Of a stretch of DNA of 64,000 nt, positions 17,886 through 26,532 are shown piece by piece. Where the stretch lies: NCBI RefSeq assembly GCF_014203045.1, contig NZ_JACHIF010000005.1, forward strand, positions 124,001 through 188,000, read 5' to 3'. Under the pieces are notes generated by a model that was not told where the DNA came from, did no database searches, and was given only the letters and a program-made list of their open reading frames with translations. The translations under genes were made by a program, and so were the position numbers. The DNA is from Prosthecobacter dejongeii (GTDB taxonomy: Bacteria; Verrucomicrobiota; Verrucomicrobiia; Verrucomicrobiales; Verrucomicrobiaceae). Position 1 is the first letter of the stretch; every line of letters begins with the position of its first letter.

Positions 17886-18100
17886 GAGCTTGCAAAAGAC
17901 CTTCCCTCTCCCCCAGGAACTGGGGGAGAGGCCCAGGTGAGGGGGTAGTCGCAGCACGCAGAATCCCGTTCGCAAATGGGCACCCTCTTCCCTTCAACGA
18001 CACCTTGTACTCCTCCCCGAGACCACTCGATAGCTCCTCACCCCAGCCCCTGTTCGCTTCGTCGGCTTCGCATCCTCGCTAGCGGGGAGAGGAGGCTGTG
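17886..18100 (+). repeat. MITE-like interspersed repeat, copy C
   Basis: Begins GAGCTTGCAAAAGACC with a CCCCCAGGAACTGGGGG hairpin. The GTCGCAGCACGCAGAA core and CAACGACACC segment are well kept. The right end is interrupted by GTTCGCTTCGTCGGCTTCGCATCC before AGCGGGGAGAGGAGG. It is 68 bp from copy B in the same orientation. The rest of 17527-18151 shows no coding or RNA feature. Confidence 0.72.
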
Positions 18101-18151
18101 GTTAGGCCTTTGTTATCAAGATCCATCACCCTTCTAGATGGTGGATTATGA

Positions 18152-18583
18152 TTATTTGTTAGGCCATGGGTGAAGGACAATCGCTTTTACTGGACTGCCA
18201 TCCCCTGGATCAAAAAGCCATCGGGTGGTGCTGCCGCTCTGCTCATACTCCAAAGTCGGATCCCAACCGAGTGACAGCCGTAAGCGATAGCCTTTTGGAG
18301 CGGAAATATAACTCCAGAGTTCAAAATTCTCTTTATCCTTGGTCGCTGCTGAATGCATGAACCCAACAAGGTCACTTTTTTCTTTTGGATAATGACTGTG
18401 CGTGTTTCGATAACGCTCAAGAGCTTCCACCAGAGGTAAGGCAGAACCAGCCTGAACAGTCAGCCACGGGTCTTCATCTACGGCCGGGTAGTGAGAGGAA
18501 ATGCCACCTATCACTCCCCGCCCGCAGGAGCAGGTCAGCAAGAGAATGGCAGCCAGCAGCAGACCCTGAACAAAAGACTTCAT
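18152..18583 (-). CDS. Small lipoprotein of unknown function
   Basis: 143 residues with a lipoprotein signal peptide: basic start MKSF, hydrophobic core and lipobox LTCSC with the lipidated Cys at about residue 20. The mature part contains PLVEALERYRNTHSHYPKEKSDLVGF, a pattern seen in many verrucomicrobial and planctomycete proteins related to pseudopilin tails, and ends in LFDPGDGSPVKAIVLHPWP. No enzyme motif is present. It lies 19 bp from the stop of the upstream ABC exporter gene on the same strand and may be co-transcribed with it. Confidence 0.72.
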   Translation of the reverse strand: MKSFVQGLLLAAILLLTCSCGRGVIGGISSHYPAVDEDPWLTVQAGSALPLVEALERYRNTHSHYPKEKSDLVGFMHSAATKDKENFELWSYISAPKGYRLRLSLGWDPTLEYEQSGSTTRWLFDPGDGSPVKAIVLHPWPNK

Positions 18584-18602
18584 CGACTTGAAGGCTAATT
18601 TA

Positions 18603-20342
18603 TCATAGCAGCGCCAGACTGGCCAGTTCGCGATAGTAGGGGCAGCTCAAAAGCAGATCCTCATGGCGGCCATGGGCCAGCACTTCTCCCTGACGCATCA
18701 CGTAGATCACATCCGCACTGATAACGGTGCTGAGGCGATGGGCGATGACGAGGCAGGTGCGGTCCTGGCGGAGGGTCTCGAGGGCTTGCTGGATGAGTTG
18801 CTCCGACTTTGTATCCACAGCGCTGGTGGCTTCGTCCAGCAGGAGGATGGGGGCATCTTTGAGAAAGGCGCGCGCCATGGCGATGCGTTGCCGCTCTCCC
18901 CCGCTCAGCATGACGCCACGTTCACCCACCTGCGCATCCAGTCCCTCAGGGTGACGACTAACAAACTCTTCCGCACAGGCTAGATTGAGCGCCTGCCACA
19001 TCTCAGCATCGTCCGCTGCGTGTTTGCCCAGGCGCAGGTTTTCCCGGATGGTCCCGGCGAAGAGAAACGCATCTTGAGTGACGTAGGCAATGGCATCTCG
19101 CAGAGAGACGCGGCTGTAATCAGCAATCGGAGAGCCATCCAGAGTGATGCTGCCTGACTGCGGATCATAAAACCGGGTGAGCAATTGAAACAGGGTGGAC
19201 TTACCGGACCCCGTCGCGCCCACAATGGCAACGGTCTGCCGGGGTTGGACGGTGAGGTTCAGACCATGCACCACCGGCTTGTCCGGCTGATAACCGAAGG
19301 TCACTTGGCGGAATTCGATGGCTCCTTTTGCCTGCGCGAGCGTGCGACCTTTTTCCAAATCTTCTTCGCCTTCCTGATCCAGGATTTTAAAGACACGCTC
19401 TGCACTAGCCAGGCCGGTGACGATGGTTTGATTCACGCCATGCAGGCGGGCGATGGGCTCAAAGAAGAAGCCTAACAAAAAGATGAATTTGAAAAGCTCA
19501 CCCGTGGTCAGGTTGCCCTGAATGGCTCCATAGGCCCCGACGCCTAGCAGCAAGACGAGACCCAGACTGCCGAAGAAACCCATGAGCGGACTGTACACAG
19601 CCCAGGCGGTCATGAGCTTTTGCTGGGCCTCGCGCAGGCCATGGCTGGCATTGTTAAAGTCTTCCTGCTTGGTATCTTCGGCCGTGTAGCTTTTGATCTG
19701 GCGGATGCCGGTGATGGTGTCATGCAGCAGGGAATTCATGTGGCTGCTGGCCTCGCGTGCCAGTTTGGCCCGGGGGGCGATCCAGCGCGCGAACAGCCAG
19801 CCCCCGGCCGCGATGAAGGGCGTGGGCACCATGACAATGAGGGCGAAGGTGCTGTTGGTATAAAACATCACAACCGCACTGATGAGGATCTGCAAGATGG
19901 AGGTGACCCCTTGCTCGATGCCTTCCAGGATCACGCGCTGAGTTGCGGGCACGTCATCCGCCATGCGGGTGAGGATGTCCCCGGTGCTCTGGCAGTCAAA
20001 CCAGCTCAAGGGCAGGCGGGCGATCTTGTGATGAAGCTGCCCGCGCAGGTCAAAGATCATGCGCTGCTCAAAGACGCTATTGAGACGAGTGCGGACGTAA
20101 AAAAGAAACTCTCGCAGAAAGAAAGCGCCCACCGCCAGGCCACCCGCCCGCCAGATGCCGGGGATGTCTTTGTTCGGGATGATGTCATCCACAAACCACT
20201 GCACCACACCGGGGAAGACAATGATCAAAGACGTGCCAATGATGGCCAGGACAAACTGCACCGCCGCCATGCGCCAATGGGCCCTGGCAAAGACGAGCAA
20301 ACGACTGGCCGTGGTGCGTAAAGAAGTGGGTTTTTCGGACAT
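18603..20342 (-). CDS. ABC exporter, fused permease and ATPase (MsbA/lipid A exporter-like)
   Basis: 579 residues, one half of a homodimeric type IV exporter. Membrane region about 20-320 (six segments) and nucleotide-binding domain about 340-579. Motifs: Walker A GATGSGKSTLFQLL, Q-loop YVTQDAFLF, signature LSGGERQRIAMARAFLK, Walker B ILLLDEATSAVD and the switch His in LVIAHRLSTV. The N-terminal WFVDDIIPNKD stretch is typical of MsbA-like lipid or multidrug exporters. The substrate is not determined. The small lipoprotein follows after 19 bp. Confidence 0.9.
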   Translation of the reverse strand: MSEKPTSLRTTASRLLVFARAHWRMAAVQFVLAIIGTSLIIVFPGVVQWFVDDIIPNKDIPGIWRAGGLAVGAFFLREFLFYVRTRLNSVFEQRMIFDLRGQLHHKIARLPLSWFDCQSTGDILTRMADDVPATQRVILEGIEQGVTSILQILISAVVMFYTNSTFALIVMVPTPFIAAGGWLFARWIAPRAKLAREASSHMNSLLHDTITGIRQIKSYTAEDTKQEDFNNASHGLREAQQKLMTAWAVYSPLMGFFGSLGLVLLLGVGAYGAIQGNLTTGELFKFIFLLGFFFEPIARLHGVNQTIVTGLASAERVFKILDQEGEEDLEKGRTLAQAKGAIEFRQVTFGYQPDKPVVHGLNLTVQPRQTVAIVGATGSGKSTLFQLLTRFYDPQSGSITLDGSPIADYSRVSLRDAIAYVTQDAFLFAGTIRENLRLGKHAADDAEMWQALNLACAEEFVSRHPEGLDAQVGERGVMLSGGERQRIAMARAFLKDAPILLLDEATSAVDTKSEQLIQQALETLRQDRTCLVIAHRLSTVISADVIYVMRQGEVLAHGRHEDLLLSCPYYRELASLALL

Positions 20343-20407
20343 GGGGGGCGAGGGCGAAAACTCTGACGTGAGGGCCCCGTCAATTGATCAGATTAACTGC
20401 GGTTTTT

Positions 20408-21307
20408 TTATCGCCGCTGATACACGATGCTGTCCATGGCCTCCTCCAGCGCCAAGCCCTTCAGGAAAGGCTCTAGCTCCGGGTTGCTGGCCGTCTTGAC
20501 TACCTGGGGCAGTTGCATGAGGCCTGCAAAGTCCTGCCGCGAGATGGCCTGCCGCACTTTTTCATCCCGGCCCAGAGCCGCCATTTCGGGGTGATTCAGC
20601 GCCTGCGCTGTTTGGGGGCCCTTCGCCGCGATCTGCTGCCACACGCGCCCATCGGGCCACAGGATGAGCAGCCGCGCCAGATTGGCCGTGGCACGGAAAT
20701 CATAAGGGTCCAGCTTTTCCACCAACTTACCCACGGAGGTGTGGTCCACCTTCTGCGCCAGTTGCTCCACCCAGGCCCCGAAGTCGCTTTTTTCGCCCTT
20801 GCCCTGTTGCTGAATGGAGGCGTTTTCCAGCCCGTACACACTGCCTACCAGGCGCAGCACCATCGTGCTGAGCCACACCATGACTCCCGAGGGCAGCAGG
20901 CTCAGCAGCCCTGCCTTCCAGCCGGTGATGCTGCCTAAAAAGGCCAGCAGACCAAAACCAGCCACCACATTGATGACGGCCCGCGCGAGGAAAAAGGTGA
21001 GCATGGCGGCCGCGCCCGACATCATGAGCAGCGTGTCTGTGCTCATGTTCGCCCCATAAGCGCCGAAGACCTCCGCGCGATGGCGGAAGATGTACAGACC
21101 TGCCAGCACAGAGAGACCCAGGCTCAGCATGGTGAGGATCTGCGAAACGATGCCGCGTGCAAAGGCCAGCCCTGCTAGGAAGGCCACCAGGGCCATGCCG
21201 CCCGCCGTCATGCTGCTGCCTGAAAAAGTGCTTTTCACACTTTCCAAGGCACCGCTCATGTCGGGCAGGCTGATGGCGAGTTCTTGCATGGATGGAATCT
21301 CACGCAT
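20408..21307 (-). CDS. CvpA-like multi-spanning membrane protein
   Basis: 299 residues from the ATG at 21307; an ATG at 21289 (MQELAIS) is also possible, and the longer frame to 21433 runs into palindromic DNA. The N-terminal half has four or five hydrophobic segments; VAFLAGLAFARGIVSQILTMLSLGLSVLAGLYIF recalls CvpA family proteins. The C-terminal half is soluble and helical (DFGAWVEQLAQKVDHTSVGKLVEKLDPYD..., then VRQAISRQDFAGLMQLPQV). The function is unknown and the family call is tentative. Confidence 0.6.
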   Translation of the reverse strand: MREIPSMQELAISLPDMSGALESVKSTFSGSSMTAGGMALVAFLAGLAFARGIVSQILTMLSLGLSVLAGLYIFRHRAEVFGAYGANMSTDTLLMMSGAAAMLTFFLARAVINVVAGFGLLAFLGSITGWKAGLLSLLPSGVMVWLSTMVLRLVGSVYGLENASIQQQGKGEKSDFGAWVEQLAQKVDHTSVGKLVEKLDPYDFRATANLARLLILWPDGRVWQQIAAKGPQTAQALNHPEMAALGRDEKVRQAISRQDFAGLMQLPQVVKTASNPELEPFLKGLALEEAMDSIVYQRR

Positions 21308-21382
21308 CAAAAGGGTAGGCACGCCCGGCTGCAAGCCGTTTGTCGGATATACTCCCAAGGGGCGCAGCTCTGTACAGTATTC

Positions 21383-21454
21383 ATCACTCTCCGAGTGATG
21401 CGTCCGCCCCCTTTCTTCGCGAGTCGCCCTCAAGAAACCGCACTCGGAGAGTGC
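21383..21454. repeat. Pair of REP-like palindromes in opposite orientation
   Basis: ATCACTC-TCC-GAGTGAT at 21383-21399 and GCACTC-GGA-GAGTGC at 21440-21454 share the core CACTC-N3-GAGTG, and their loops are reverse complements. The two are therefore inverted copies of one element, 40 bp apart. The layout resembles REP/BIME units. They lie between two minus-strand genes. Confidence 0.6.
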
Positions 21455-21457
21455 AGA

Positions 21458-22048
21458 CTACCGTGCAGACCTTCCCGGCGCTTTCTCTTGAAACAGGCTC
21501 TTCGGATTCAGTGCCTCGCCTTTGAGAAAGTTGCCGTCGTAATGACGATGCAGGTCATCCGCCGTCCACATTTGGCGGTCGGGCCCGGCGCTGCGGATGT
21601 CCACCTTATCTCGCGCCAGCGCATGGAAATAGAGGGGAGTTTCCCAGCGGTCAATGAGCTGACCCTGGGCATTGAAGGCACGGTGGGAGTCTGAGAGAAA
21701 ACGTAACTGGGTGCGGTTCTTGCCGCGCAGCGCGGCGGCGAATTCTTCATTGGCTCCCATGCGGAAAGGTGAGTCGCCTTTGATCAGCAGCAGCAGATTG
21801 CTCAACGTGTGGGCCAGGGCCTCCAGATCTTCCTGAGGGCGTGTGGTGGGCAGCGCGTAGTTTTTCAGGATGGCATCGCCGGGTAGCTCCAGAGGTGGAT
21901 GCATCTGGGGTGTGCTTCCCGCGTGCACTTCTGGCTTTGCCAACGAAGCGGGCGGTGGGGGCGGAGAGCTGGATCTCCGCCACATCAGCAGCGCGACCCC
22001 GAGCAGCACACCCAGGCCCAGGAAGAAGAAAAGGCGGGGCCGGGGCAT
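21458..22048 (-). CDS. Membrane-anchored protein with pseudopilin-like C-terminal segment
   Basis: 196 residues. An N-terminal anchor (about 5-23, LFFFLGLGVLLGVALLMW) is followed by a Pro-rich linker. The C-terminal block LIDRWETPLYFHALARDKVDIRSAGPDRQMWTADD matches a pattern common in verrucomicrobial proteins related to type II secretion pseudopilins (D.WGTP..F...S...IRSAGPD). It is not a pilin itself because there is no prepilin cleavage motif. Same strand as the aldo/keto reductase 24 bp upstream. No function is assigned. Confidence 0.65.
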   Translation of the reverse strand: MPRPRLFFFLGLGVLLGVALLMWRRSSSPPPPPASLAKPEVHAGSTPQMHPPLELPGDAILKNYALPTTRPQEDLEALAHTLSNLLLLIKGDSPFRMGANEEFAAALRGKNRTQLRFLSDSHRAFNAQGQLIDRWETPLYFHALARDKVDIRSAGPDRQMWTADDLHRHYDGNFLKGEALNPKSLFQEKAPGRSAR

Positions 22049-22072
22049 GAGCTTGGGGGAAAAGTCGCTTGT

Positions 22073-23113
22073 TTACAGTCTCCGCAGTCCGTCTTCCGTC
22101 ATCGGATTGGGGATCTCCACTTCGAGTTCATCAATGAGGCGCAGAGTCTCCGCATCCAAGATGAGATCCATGGCGTCTAGGCTTTCCTGAAGTTGAGCTA
22201 CGGTGGTGGCTCCGATGATGGTGGAGGCGACAAAATTGTGCTGGCGGCTCCAGGCCACGGATAGGGCAGTGACGGTGGTGCCGATGTCAGCGGCGATTTT
22301 CCCCAGCCGTTCCGCCGTCGCCAGGCTGCGTTCATTGACGAAACGCCGGGCCATGCGCTGCTGGCGCTCGCCGCCATTGACGAGGTAGTCACTGAAGCGT
22401 GCCCCCGTGGGTAGGGCCCCGCCATTGTATTTGCCTGTGAGCACGCCCCCTCCCAGCGGGGAGTAGGGCAGCAGGCTCACGCCTTCCATCCGGCAGACTT
22501 GGGCCAGTTCGTTCTGGCAGCGGCGATTGATCAGGGAGAAGTTGTTTTGGACGGTGTCAAACCGGGCCAAATTGTTTTTCTCAGAGGCCCAAAGGTTCTT
22601 CATCAGGCCCCAGCTTGTCTCATTGCTGCAGCCGATCGCGCGCACTTTCCCCTGCTTTACGAGCTCGGTCAGGGCTTCCAGGGTGTCTTCCTGGCGCATG
22701 CCGTGGTCAGGCCAGTGCGTCTGGTAAAGATCAATGTAATCTGTCTGGAGCCGGCGCAGGCTGTCCTCGCAGGCTTGGAAAATCTGTCGCCGATCCAGCG
22801 CTGTGAATCCGCCCCGGATGGGTGGGCGGAACCAGCCATGACCCGGCCCTGTGACCTTGGTAGCCACGATGACCTCGCCGCGCGTTTTGGTTTTCAGCCA
22901 GCGGCCCACGATCTGTTCGGTGATGCCGAAACGCTCGGCGCTAGGTGGGACGGGATACATTTCAGCCGCGTCAAAGAAGTCGATCCCAGCCTCGTAAGCT
23001 GTATCCATGATGGCAAAAGAGGTCTTTTCATCTGCCTGGAGGCCGAAAGTCATGGTCCCCATGCAGATGTCTGTCACCACAATGCCGCTGCGTCCGAGTC
23101 GTCTGCGTTCCAT
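22073..23113 (-). CDS. Aldo/keto reductase
   Basis: 346 residues from the ATG at 23113 (MERRRLGRSGIVVTDICMGTMTFG), the standard family start; the frame stays open to 23230 but runs through the inverted-repeat region. Catalytic tetrad: Asp in FFDAAEMYP (about 48) with Tyr53, Lys in VATKVTG and His in YQTHWPDHG. C-terminal NADPH-binding residues are in STIIGATTVAQLQESL. It is a soluble NADPH-dependent carbonyl reductase of the YghZ/Tas-like group. It is divergent from the porin gene; the 164-bp intergenic segment holds regulatory inverted repeats that could serve both. Confidence 0.92.
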   Translation of the reverse strand: MERRRLGRSGIVVTDICMGTMTFGLQADEKTSFAIMDTAYEAGIDFFDAAEMYPVPPSAERFGITEQIVGRWLKTKTRGEVIVATKVTGPGHGWFRPPIRGGFTALDRRQIFQACEDSLRRLQTDYIDLYQTHWPDHGMRQEDTLEALTELVKQGKVRAIGCSNETSWGLMKNLWASEKNNLARFDTVQNNFSLINRRCQNELAQVCRMEGVSLLPYSPLGGGVLTGKYNGGALPTGARFSDYLVNGGERQQRMARRFVNERSLATAERLGKIAADIGTTVTALSVAWSRQHNFVASTIIGATTVAQLQESLDAMDLILDAETLRLIDELEVEIPNPMTEDGLRRL

Positions 23114-23171
23114 GCTGGAAACTAGGAGGAAGAGGCCCGGGGAGCAACCGGCAGCCGCGTTTTTCCGCCTC

Positions 23172-23285
23172 TGTGACAGGAAAATGTCACAAAAGGGCCT
23201 TTGTGACGGGTTATGTGACAAACATGTCACACGCTGAAGCTACCCATACTGCGGCTGTTGGTGCTTATGTGACGCACATGTCACT
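23172..23285. promoter_or_regulatory. Array of TGTGAC/GTCAC inverted repeats upstream of the porin gene
   Basis: Three inverted repeats: TGTGACA-N6-TGTCACA (23172-23191, perfect), TGTGACA-AACA-TGTCACA (23214-23231, perfect) and TGTGACG-CACA-TGTCACT (23268-23285, 5-bp arms). Extra half-sites lie at 23202 (TGTGACG) and 23321 (TGTCACA). The second and third units are 54 bp apart and share 18 of 20 bases. The half-site resembles that of CRP/FNR proteins, but the spacing is not the CRP spacing. Likely operators for the porin, the reductase or both. Confidence 0.65.
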
Positions 23286-24828
23286 GCGAAACCGCACTCA
23301 CACCTCCCTCCTGTCAAAGCTGTCACAGAGCCTCCGCGTTCTGGGCGTGGCCCTCACCTTTGGCAGCCTTTGCCTGCCACCTCAGGCCATGGCAGACAAT
23401 GCCGCCCTAATGAAACTCTTTGAGATCATGAAGGCCAAAGGTTCCATCACGCAGGAAGAGTATGACCAGCTCGTCGCTGTGGCCCAAGCCGAAGATGCTA
23501 AACCTGCCCCTGCTCCCGCCCCGGTACCAGCCGCAGCCCCTGCCTTGCCATCGAATGCGCGCCTGGAGCAGATGGAAGAGCGCATCGCCCAGACTGAGGC
23601 GGAAATGAAAGAGCTGGACGCCCACATTGCCGAAAGCAAAAAGTCCCTGGCCGAGCTGGACAAACTTTCCAGCGAGACGCCGAAGGACCTCATGGAAAAG
23701 ATGCTGGACGGCAAGTGGTATGAAAACCTCAGCTTCCGTGGTTACGCCCAGTTTCGCTACACCGCCCTCTATGGGGACAATGCAGAAGGCCTGAATGTGC
23801 CGAATGATCGCTCCGTCAGCGATACGGAGTCCTTCCTCATCCGCCGTGGCCGCCTCATCCTCAGCGGCGATGTCTCAGATCACCTCTACATCTATGCGCA
23901 GAGTGACTACGCGGGCTCCACGGGCACCGGTGACTTCGCCCTCCAGATGCGTGACCTTTACGCGGACATCGCGCTGGATGCGGACAAAGAATTTCGTTTC
24001 CGCGTCGGTCAGTCGAAGGTGCCTTTCGGCTTTGTGAACCTTCAGTCCAGCCAAAACCGCGCCCCGATGGAGCGTCCGGATGCTCTGAACTCGGCTGTCG
24101 AGGGTGAGCGTGACATTGGTGCCTACTTCTACTGGGCGCCGAAAGAGAAGCGTAAACTCTTTAGCAAACTCGTCAAAGAAGGCCTCAAAGGCTCCGGCGA
24201 CTACGGTGTCTTCGGCATCGGTGCTTACAACGGCCAGGGGCTGAACCGTGGCGACCTCAACGGCCAGCCTCATTATGTGGCCCGCTTCGCTTACCCCGTG
24301 GAATTCAAAAGCGGGCAGATCATGGAATTCGGCCTGCAAGGCTACACCGGCAGCTTCGTCAGCCGCACGTCCAACATTGCTGGAGTGGGCACCCCCAGCT
24401 CTCCTGAGCATGGCAATAAGGACGAGCGCATGGCCCTCACCTACGTGCTGTATCCGCAGCCCTTCGGGATCGAAGCGGAATGGGCTTGGGGCCGTGGCCC
24501 GCAGCTTAGCAATGACATGACCACCATCGAAACTGCTTCCCTCCAGGGTGGTTACGTGCAGGCCAATTACCGCATCAAGGATGGCACCGCCACTTGGTTC
24601 CCTTTCGTCCGTTACAACCACTATGAAGGCGGTCGTAAATTCGGCACCAACTCTCCTTGGGACCATGTTTCCGAAGTGGATGTAGGCCTGGAGTGGTCCC
24701 CGAACAAAGACATCGAGCTGACCCTCATGTACACCCACACCTTCCAGCGCACGAACACCTCCGCAGCTCCCTACGACGAAGTGGAAAATGCCGACCGTCT
24801 CGGCCTCCAGCTTCAGTGGAACTTCTGA
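23278..24828 (+). CDS. OprO/OprP-like outer-membrane porin with coiled-coil N-terminus
   Basis: 516 residues from the ATG at 23278. This start gives a clean signal peptide (LRVLGVALTFGSLCLPPQAMA, cleavage near residue 39); in-frame ATGs at 23224 and upstream fall inside the inverted-repeat array. A region rich in Ala and Pro precedes a coiled coil (about 80-135, LEQMEERIAQTEAEMKELDA). The beta barrel follows, with SFRGYAQFRYTALYGD, FLIRRGRLILSGDVSDHLYIYAQSDYA and a terminal RLGLQLQWNF ending in Phe, as outer-membrane barrels do. The family carries phosphate- or anion-selective channels; selectivity here is unknown. mlaE starts 111 bp downstream. Confidence 0.85.
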   Translation: MSLRNRTHTSLLSKLSQSLRVLGVALTFGSLCLPPQAMADNAALMKLFEIMKAKGSITQEEYDQLVAVAQAEDAKPAPAPAPVPAAAPALPSNARLEQMEERIAQTEAEMKELDAHIAESKKSLAELDKLSSETPKDLMEKMLDGKWYENLSFRGYAQFRYTALYGDNAEGLNVPNDRSVSDTESFLIRRGRLILSGDVSDHLYIYAQSDYAGSTGTGDFALQMRDLYADIALDADKEFRFRVGQSKVPFGFVNLQSSQNRAPMERPDALNSAVEGERDIGAYFYWAPKEKRKLFSKLVKEGLKGSGDYGVFGIGAYNGQGLNRGDLNGQPHYVARFAYPVEFKSGQIMEFGLQGYTGSFVSRTSNIAGVGTPSSPEHGNKDERMALTYVLYPQPFGIEAEWAWGRGPQLSNDMTTIETASLQGGYVQANYRIKDGTATWFPFVRYNHYEGGRKFGTNSPWDHVSEVDVGLEWSPNKDIELTLMYTHTFQRTNTSAAPYDEVENADRLGLQLQWNF

Positions 24829-24939
24829 GTTTGAAGGATCACGTGTGATGAAGGCGGCGGCTCTCCTTCATCACTTACTCGCTTGTGTGACGGTGTCATG
24901 GGTTGCCTTTGCCCCGCAGCGTGCCATCGTAACCGCCTG

Positions 24940-25746
24940 ATGGATGCACTGTTCGGATTCCTGGCCTTGCCTGGGCGCTCTTTCTTAAACTTCCTGGCTT
25001 ACCTGGGACAGTTAGGCGCGCTGGTGGGTGAGCTATGGGAGTCACTGACAAAAGGCACCCTGCGCCTGCGTCTCATGGCCGAGCAGATGGTGATGATCGG
25101 TTATGGCTCCCAGGCGGTGGTTTTGGTCACGGGTGCCTTCACGGGCGCGGTCTTCACGGCGCAGTCGTATTTTAAATTCAAAGACTTCGGCATTGAGTCC
25201 ACCGTCGGCGGCATCGTCAGCGTCTCCCTTTGCCGAGAGCTCGGCCCCGTGCTGGCGGGTCTCATGGTCACGGGCCGCGTGGGGGCCTCCATGGCGGCAG
25301 AAATCGGCACCTTGAAGGTGAGTGAGCAGATTGACGCCCTTCGCGTCATGGGTGCGCACCCGGTGGACTACCTGGTGCTGCCACGTTTCCTGGCCATGCT
25401 CATTTCCATGCCACTGCTCATCGCTGAGTGCATCGTCTTTGGCCTCGGGGCCTCGGTCATCGTGGGAACGGGCGTTTTTGGCATCCCCTTTGCGTGGTTC
25501 TGGGAGCATGTGCGGGACCACACGAACCTTGAGGACCTCAGTTTTGGCATGGTGAAGGGGTTTGTCTTCGGGATCCTCATCGTCATCATCTCCTGTCACC
25601 AGGGATTGATCGCCTCCAACGGAGCGGTGGGCGTGGGCTTGGGCACCACGCGGGCAGTGGTCTTTTCCTCCCTGGCTTTGCTGGTGGCGAATTTCTTCCT
25701 CACCCTGCTGCTGAACTACTTTTTCCCCCTGGGGACTGCCCTGTGA
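24940..25746 (+). CDS. mlaE: MlaE-type ABC transporter permease
   Basis: 268 residues from the ATG at 24940 (MDALFGFLALPG); the frame extends to 24883 but that part is not membrane-like. Five hydrophobic segments and the family blocks TGAFTGAVFTAQSYF, CRELGPVLAGLMVTGRVGASMAAEIGTLKVSEQIDALRVMG and the C-terminal VGVGLGTTRAVVFSSLALL are clear. MlaE works with MlaF (ATPase) and the MCE protein MlaD to move phospholipids between the inner and outer membranes. Stop and next start overlap as TGATG, so translation is coupled to mlaF. Confidence 0.94.
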   Translation: MDALFGFLALPGRSFLNFLAYLGQLGALVGELWESLTKGTLRLRLMAEQMVMIGYGSQAVVLVTGAFTGAVFTAQSYFKFKDFGIESTVGGIVSVSLCRELGPVLAGLMVTGRVGASMAAEIGTLKVSEQIDALRVMGAHPVDYLVLPRFLAMLISMPLLIAECIVFGLGASVIVGTGVFGIPFAWFWEHVRDHTNLEDLSFGMVKGFVFGILIVIISCHQGLIASNGAVGVGLGTTRAVVFSSLALLVANFFLTLLLNYFFPLGTAL

Positions 25747-26525
25747 TGAACGAGCCCGCCCCCCCAGCCGCGAATCCAGACGTGCCTTTCATCCGCATCA
25801 CCGGCTTGAAAAAAAGCTTTGGAGAGCAAAAGACGCTGCAAGGCGTGGACCTCACCATCCACCATGGCGAAACGCTGGTGCTCATCGGCCCTAGCGGCGA
25901 GGGTAAAAGCGTGCTGCTGAAGCACATCATCGGCCTCCTGCATCCCGATGAAGGCCGCGTGGAACTGGATGGTGTGGACCTGTGCAGTCTGAATGAACGG
26001 CAGTTGGTCAAGTTCCGCCGCCGCATGGGCTACCTGTTTCAAAACGCCGCCCTTTTCGACAGCCTCACTGTGGCTCAAAACGTGGCTTTTCCGCTGAAGG
26101 AGGCCGGTGTCACCAATCAGGCGGACATTGACCAGCAAGTGCATGAGGCCCTGGAATTGGTCGAGCTGGCGGAGCACAAGGACAAAATGCCCATCAATCT
26201 CTCCGGCGGCATGCGCAAGCGTGTGGGCATCGCCCGCGCCATCATCTGCCGCCCGGAATGTGTGCTGTATGACGAGCCCACCGCAGGGCTGGACCCCATT
26301 GTCACAGACGTGATTGATCAGATGATCATCCGCCTGCAAAAGCGCTTTCGCGTCACCAGCATCGTCATCACCCATGACATGGGCAGCGTGTTCAAGATCG
26401 CCGACCGAGTGGCCATGCTGAAAAACGGCGTGGTCTCCTTTCTCGGCACGCGGGATGAGCTGCGCACTTCGACAAATCCCGACATCCAAAATTTCATCGC
26501 TGGCCGCTCCGGCCTCTGTGCCTAA
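25746..26525 (+). CDS. mlaF: MlaF-type ABC transporter ATP-binding protein
   Basis: 259 residues from the ATG at 25746, whose first base is the last base of the mlaE stop; a GTG one codon earlier is also possible. Motifs: Walker A GPSGEGKSVLLKH, Q-loop YLFQNAALFDS, signature NLSGGMRKRVGIARAI, Walker B CVLYDEPTAGLDP and switch His in IVITHDM. GMRKRVGIARAI and EPTAGLDPI are typical of the Mla/TGD3 branch. It powers lipid transport with MlaE and MlaD. Seven bases separate it from mlaD. Confidence 0.95.
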   Translation: MNEPAPPAANPDVPFIRITGLKKSFGEQKTLQGVDLTIHHGETLVLIGPSGEGKSVLLKHIIGLLHPDEGRVELDGVDLCSLNERQLVKFRRRMGYLFQNAALFDSLTVAQNVAFPLKEAGVTNQADIDQQVHEALELVELAEHKDKMPINLSGGMRKRVGIARAIICRPECVLYDEPTAGLDPIVTDVIDQMIIRLQKRFRVTSIVITHDMGSVFKIADRVAMLKNGVVSFLGTRDELRTSTNPDIQNFIAGRSGLCA

Positions 26526-26532
26526 GACCCGT

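Noticed and set aside
17527-18151. CRISPR-like array
   Set aside because: The repeated hairpins differ in sequence, are not evenly spaced and belong to two copies of the MITE-like element.
19620-20321. 233-codon plus-strand frame antisense to the ABC exporter
   Set aside because: No recognisable domain and low-complexity composition; the exporter frame has all ABC motifs.
23172-23231. CRP binding site call for the TGTGA/TCACA repeats
   Set aside because: The gaps between TGTGA and TCACA are 10 and 8 bases instead of 6, so a CRP assignment is not supported.
23173-23277. N-terminal extension of the porin from the upstream start
   Set aside because: It would be translated from the inverted-repeat array and would bury the signal peptide.
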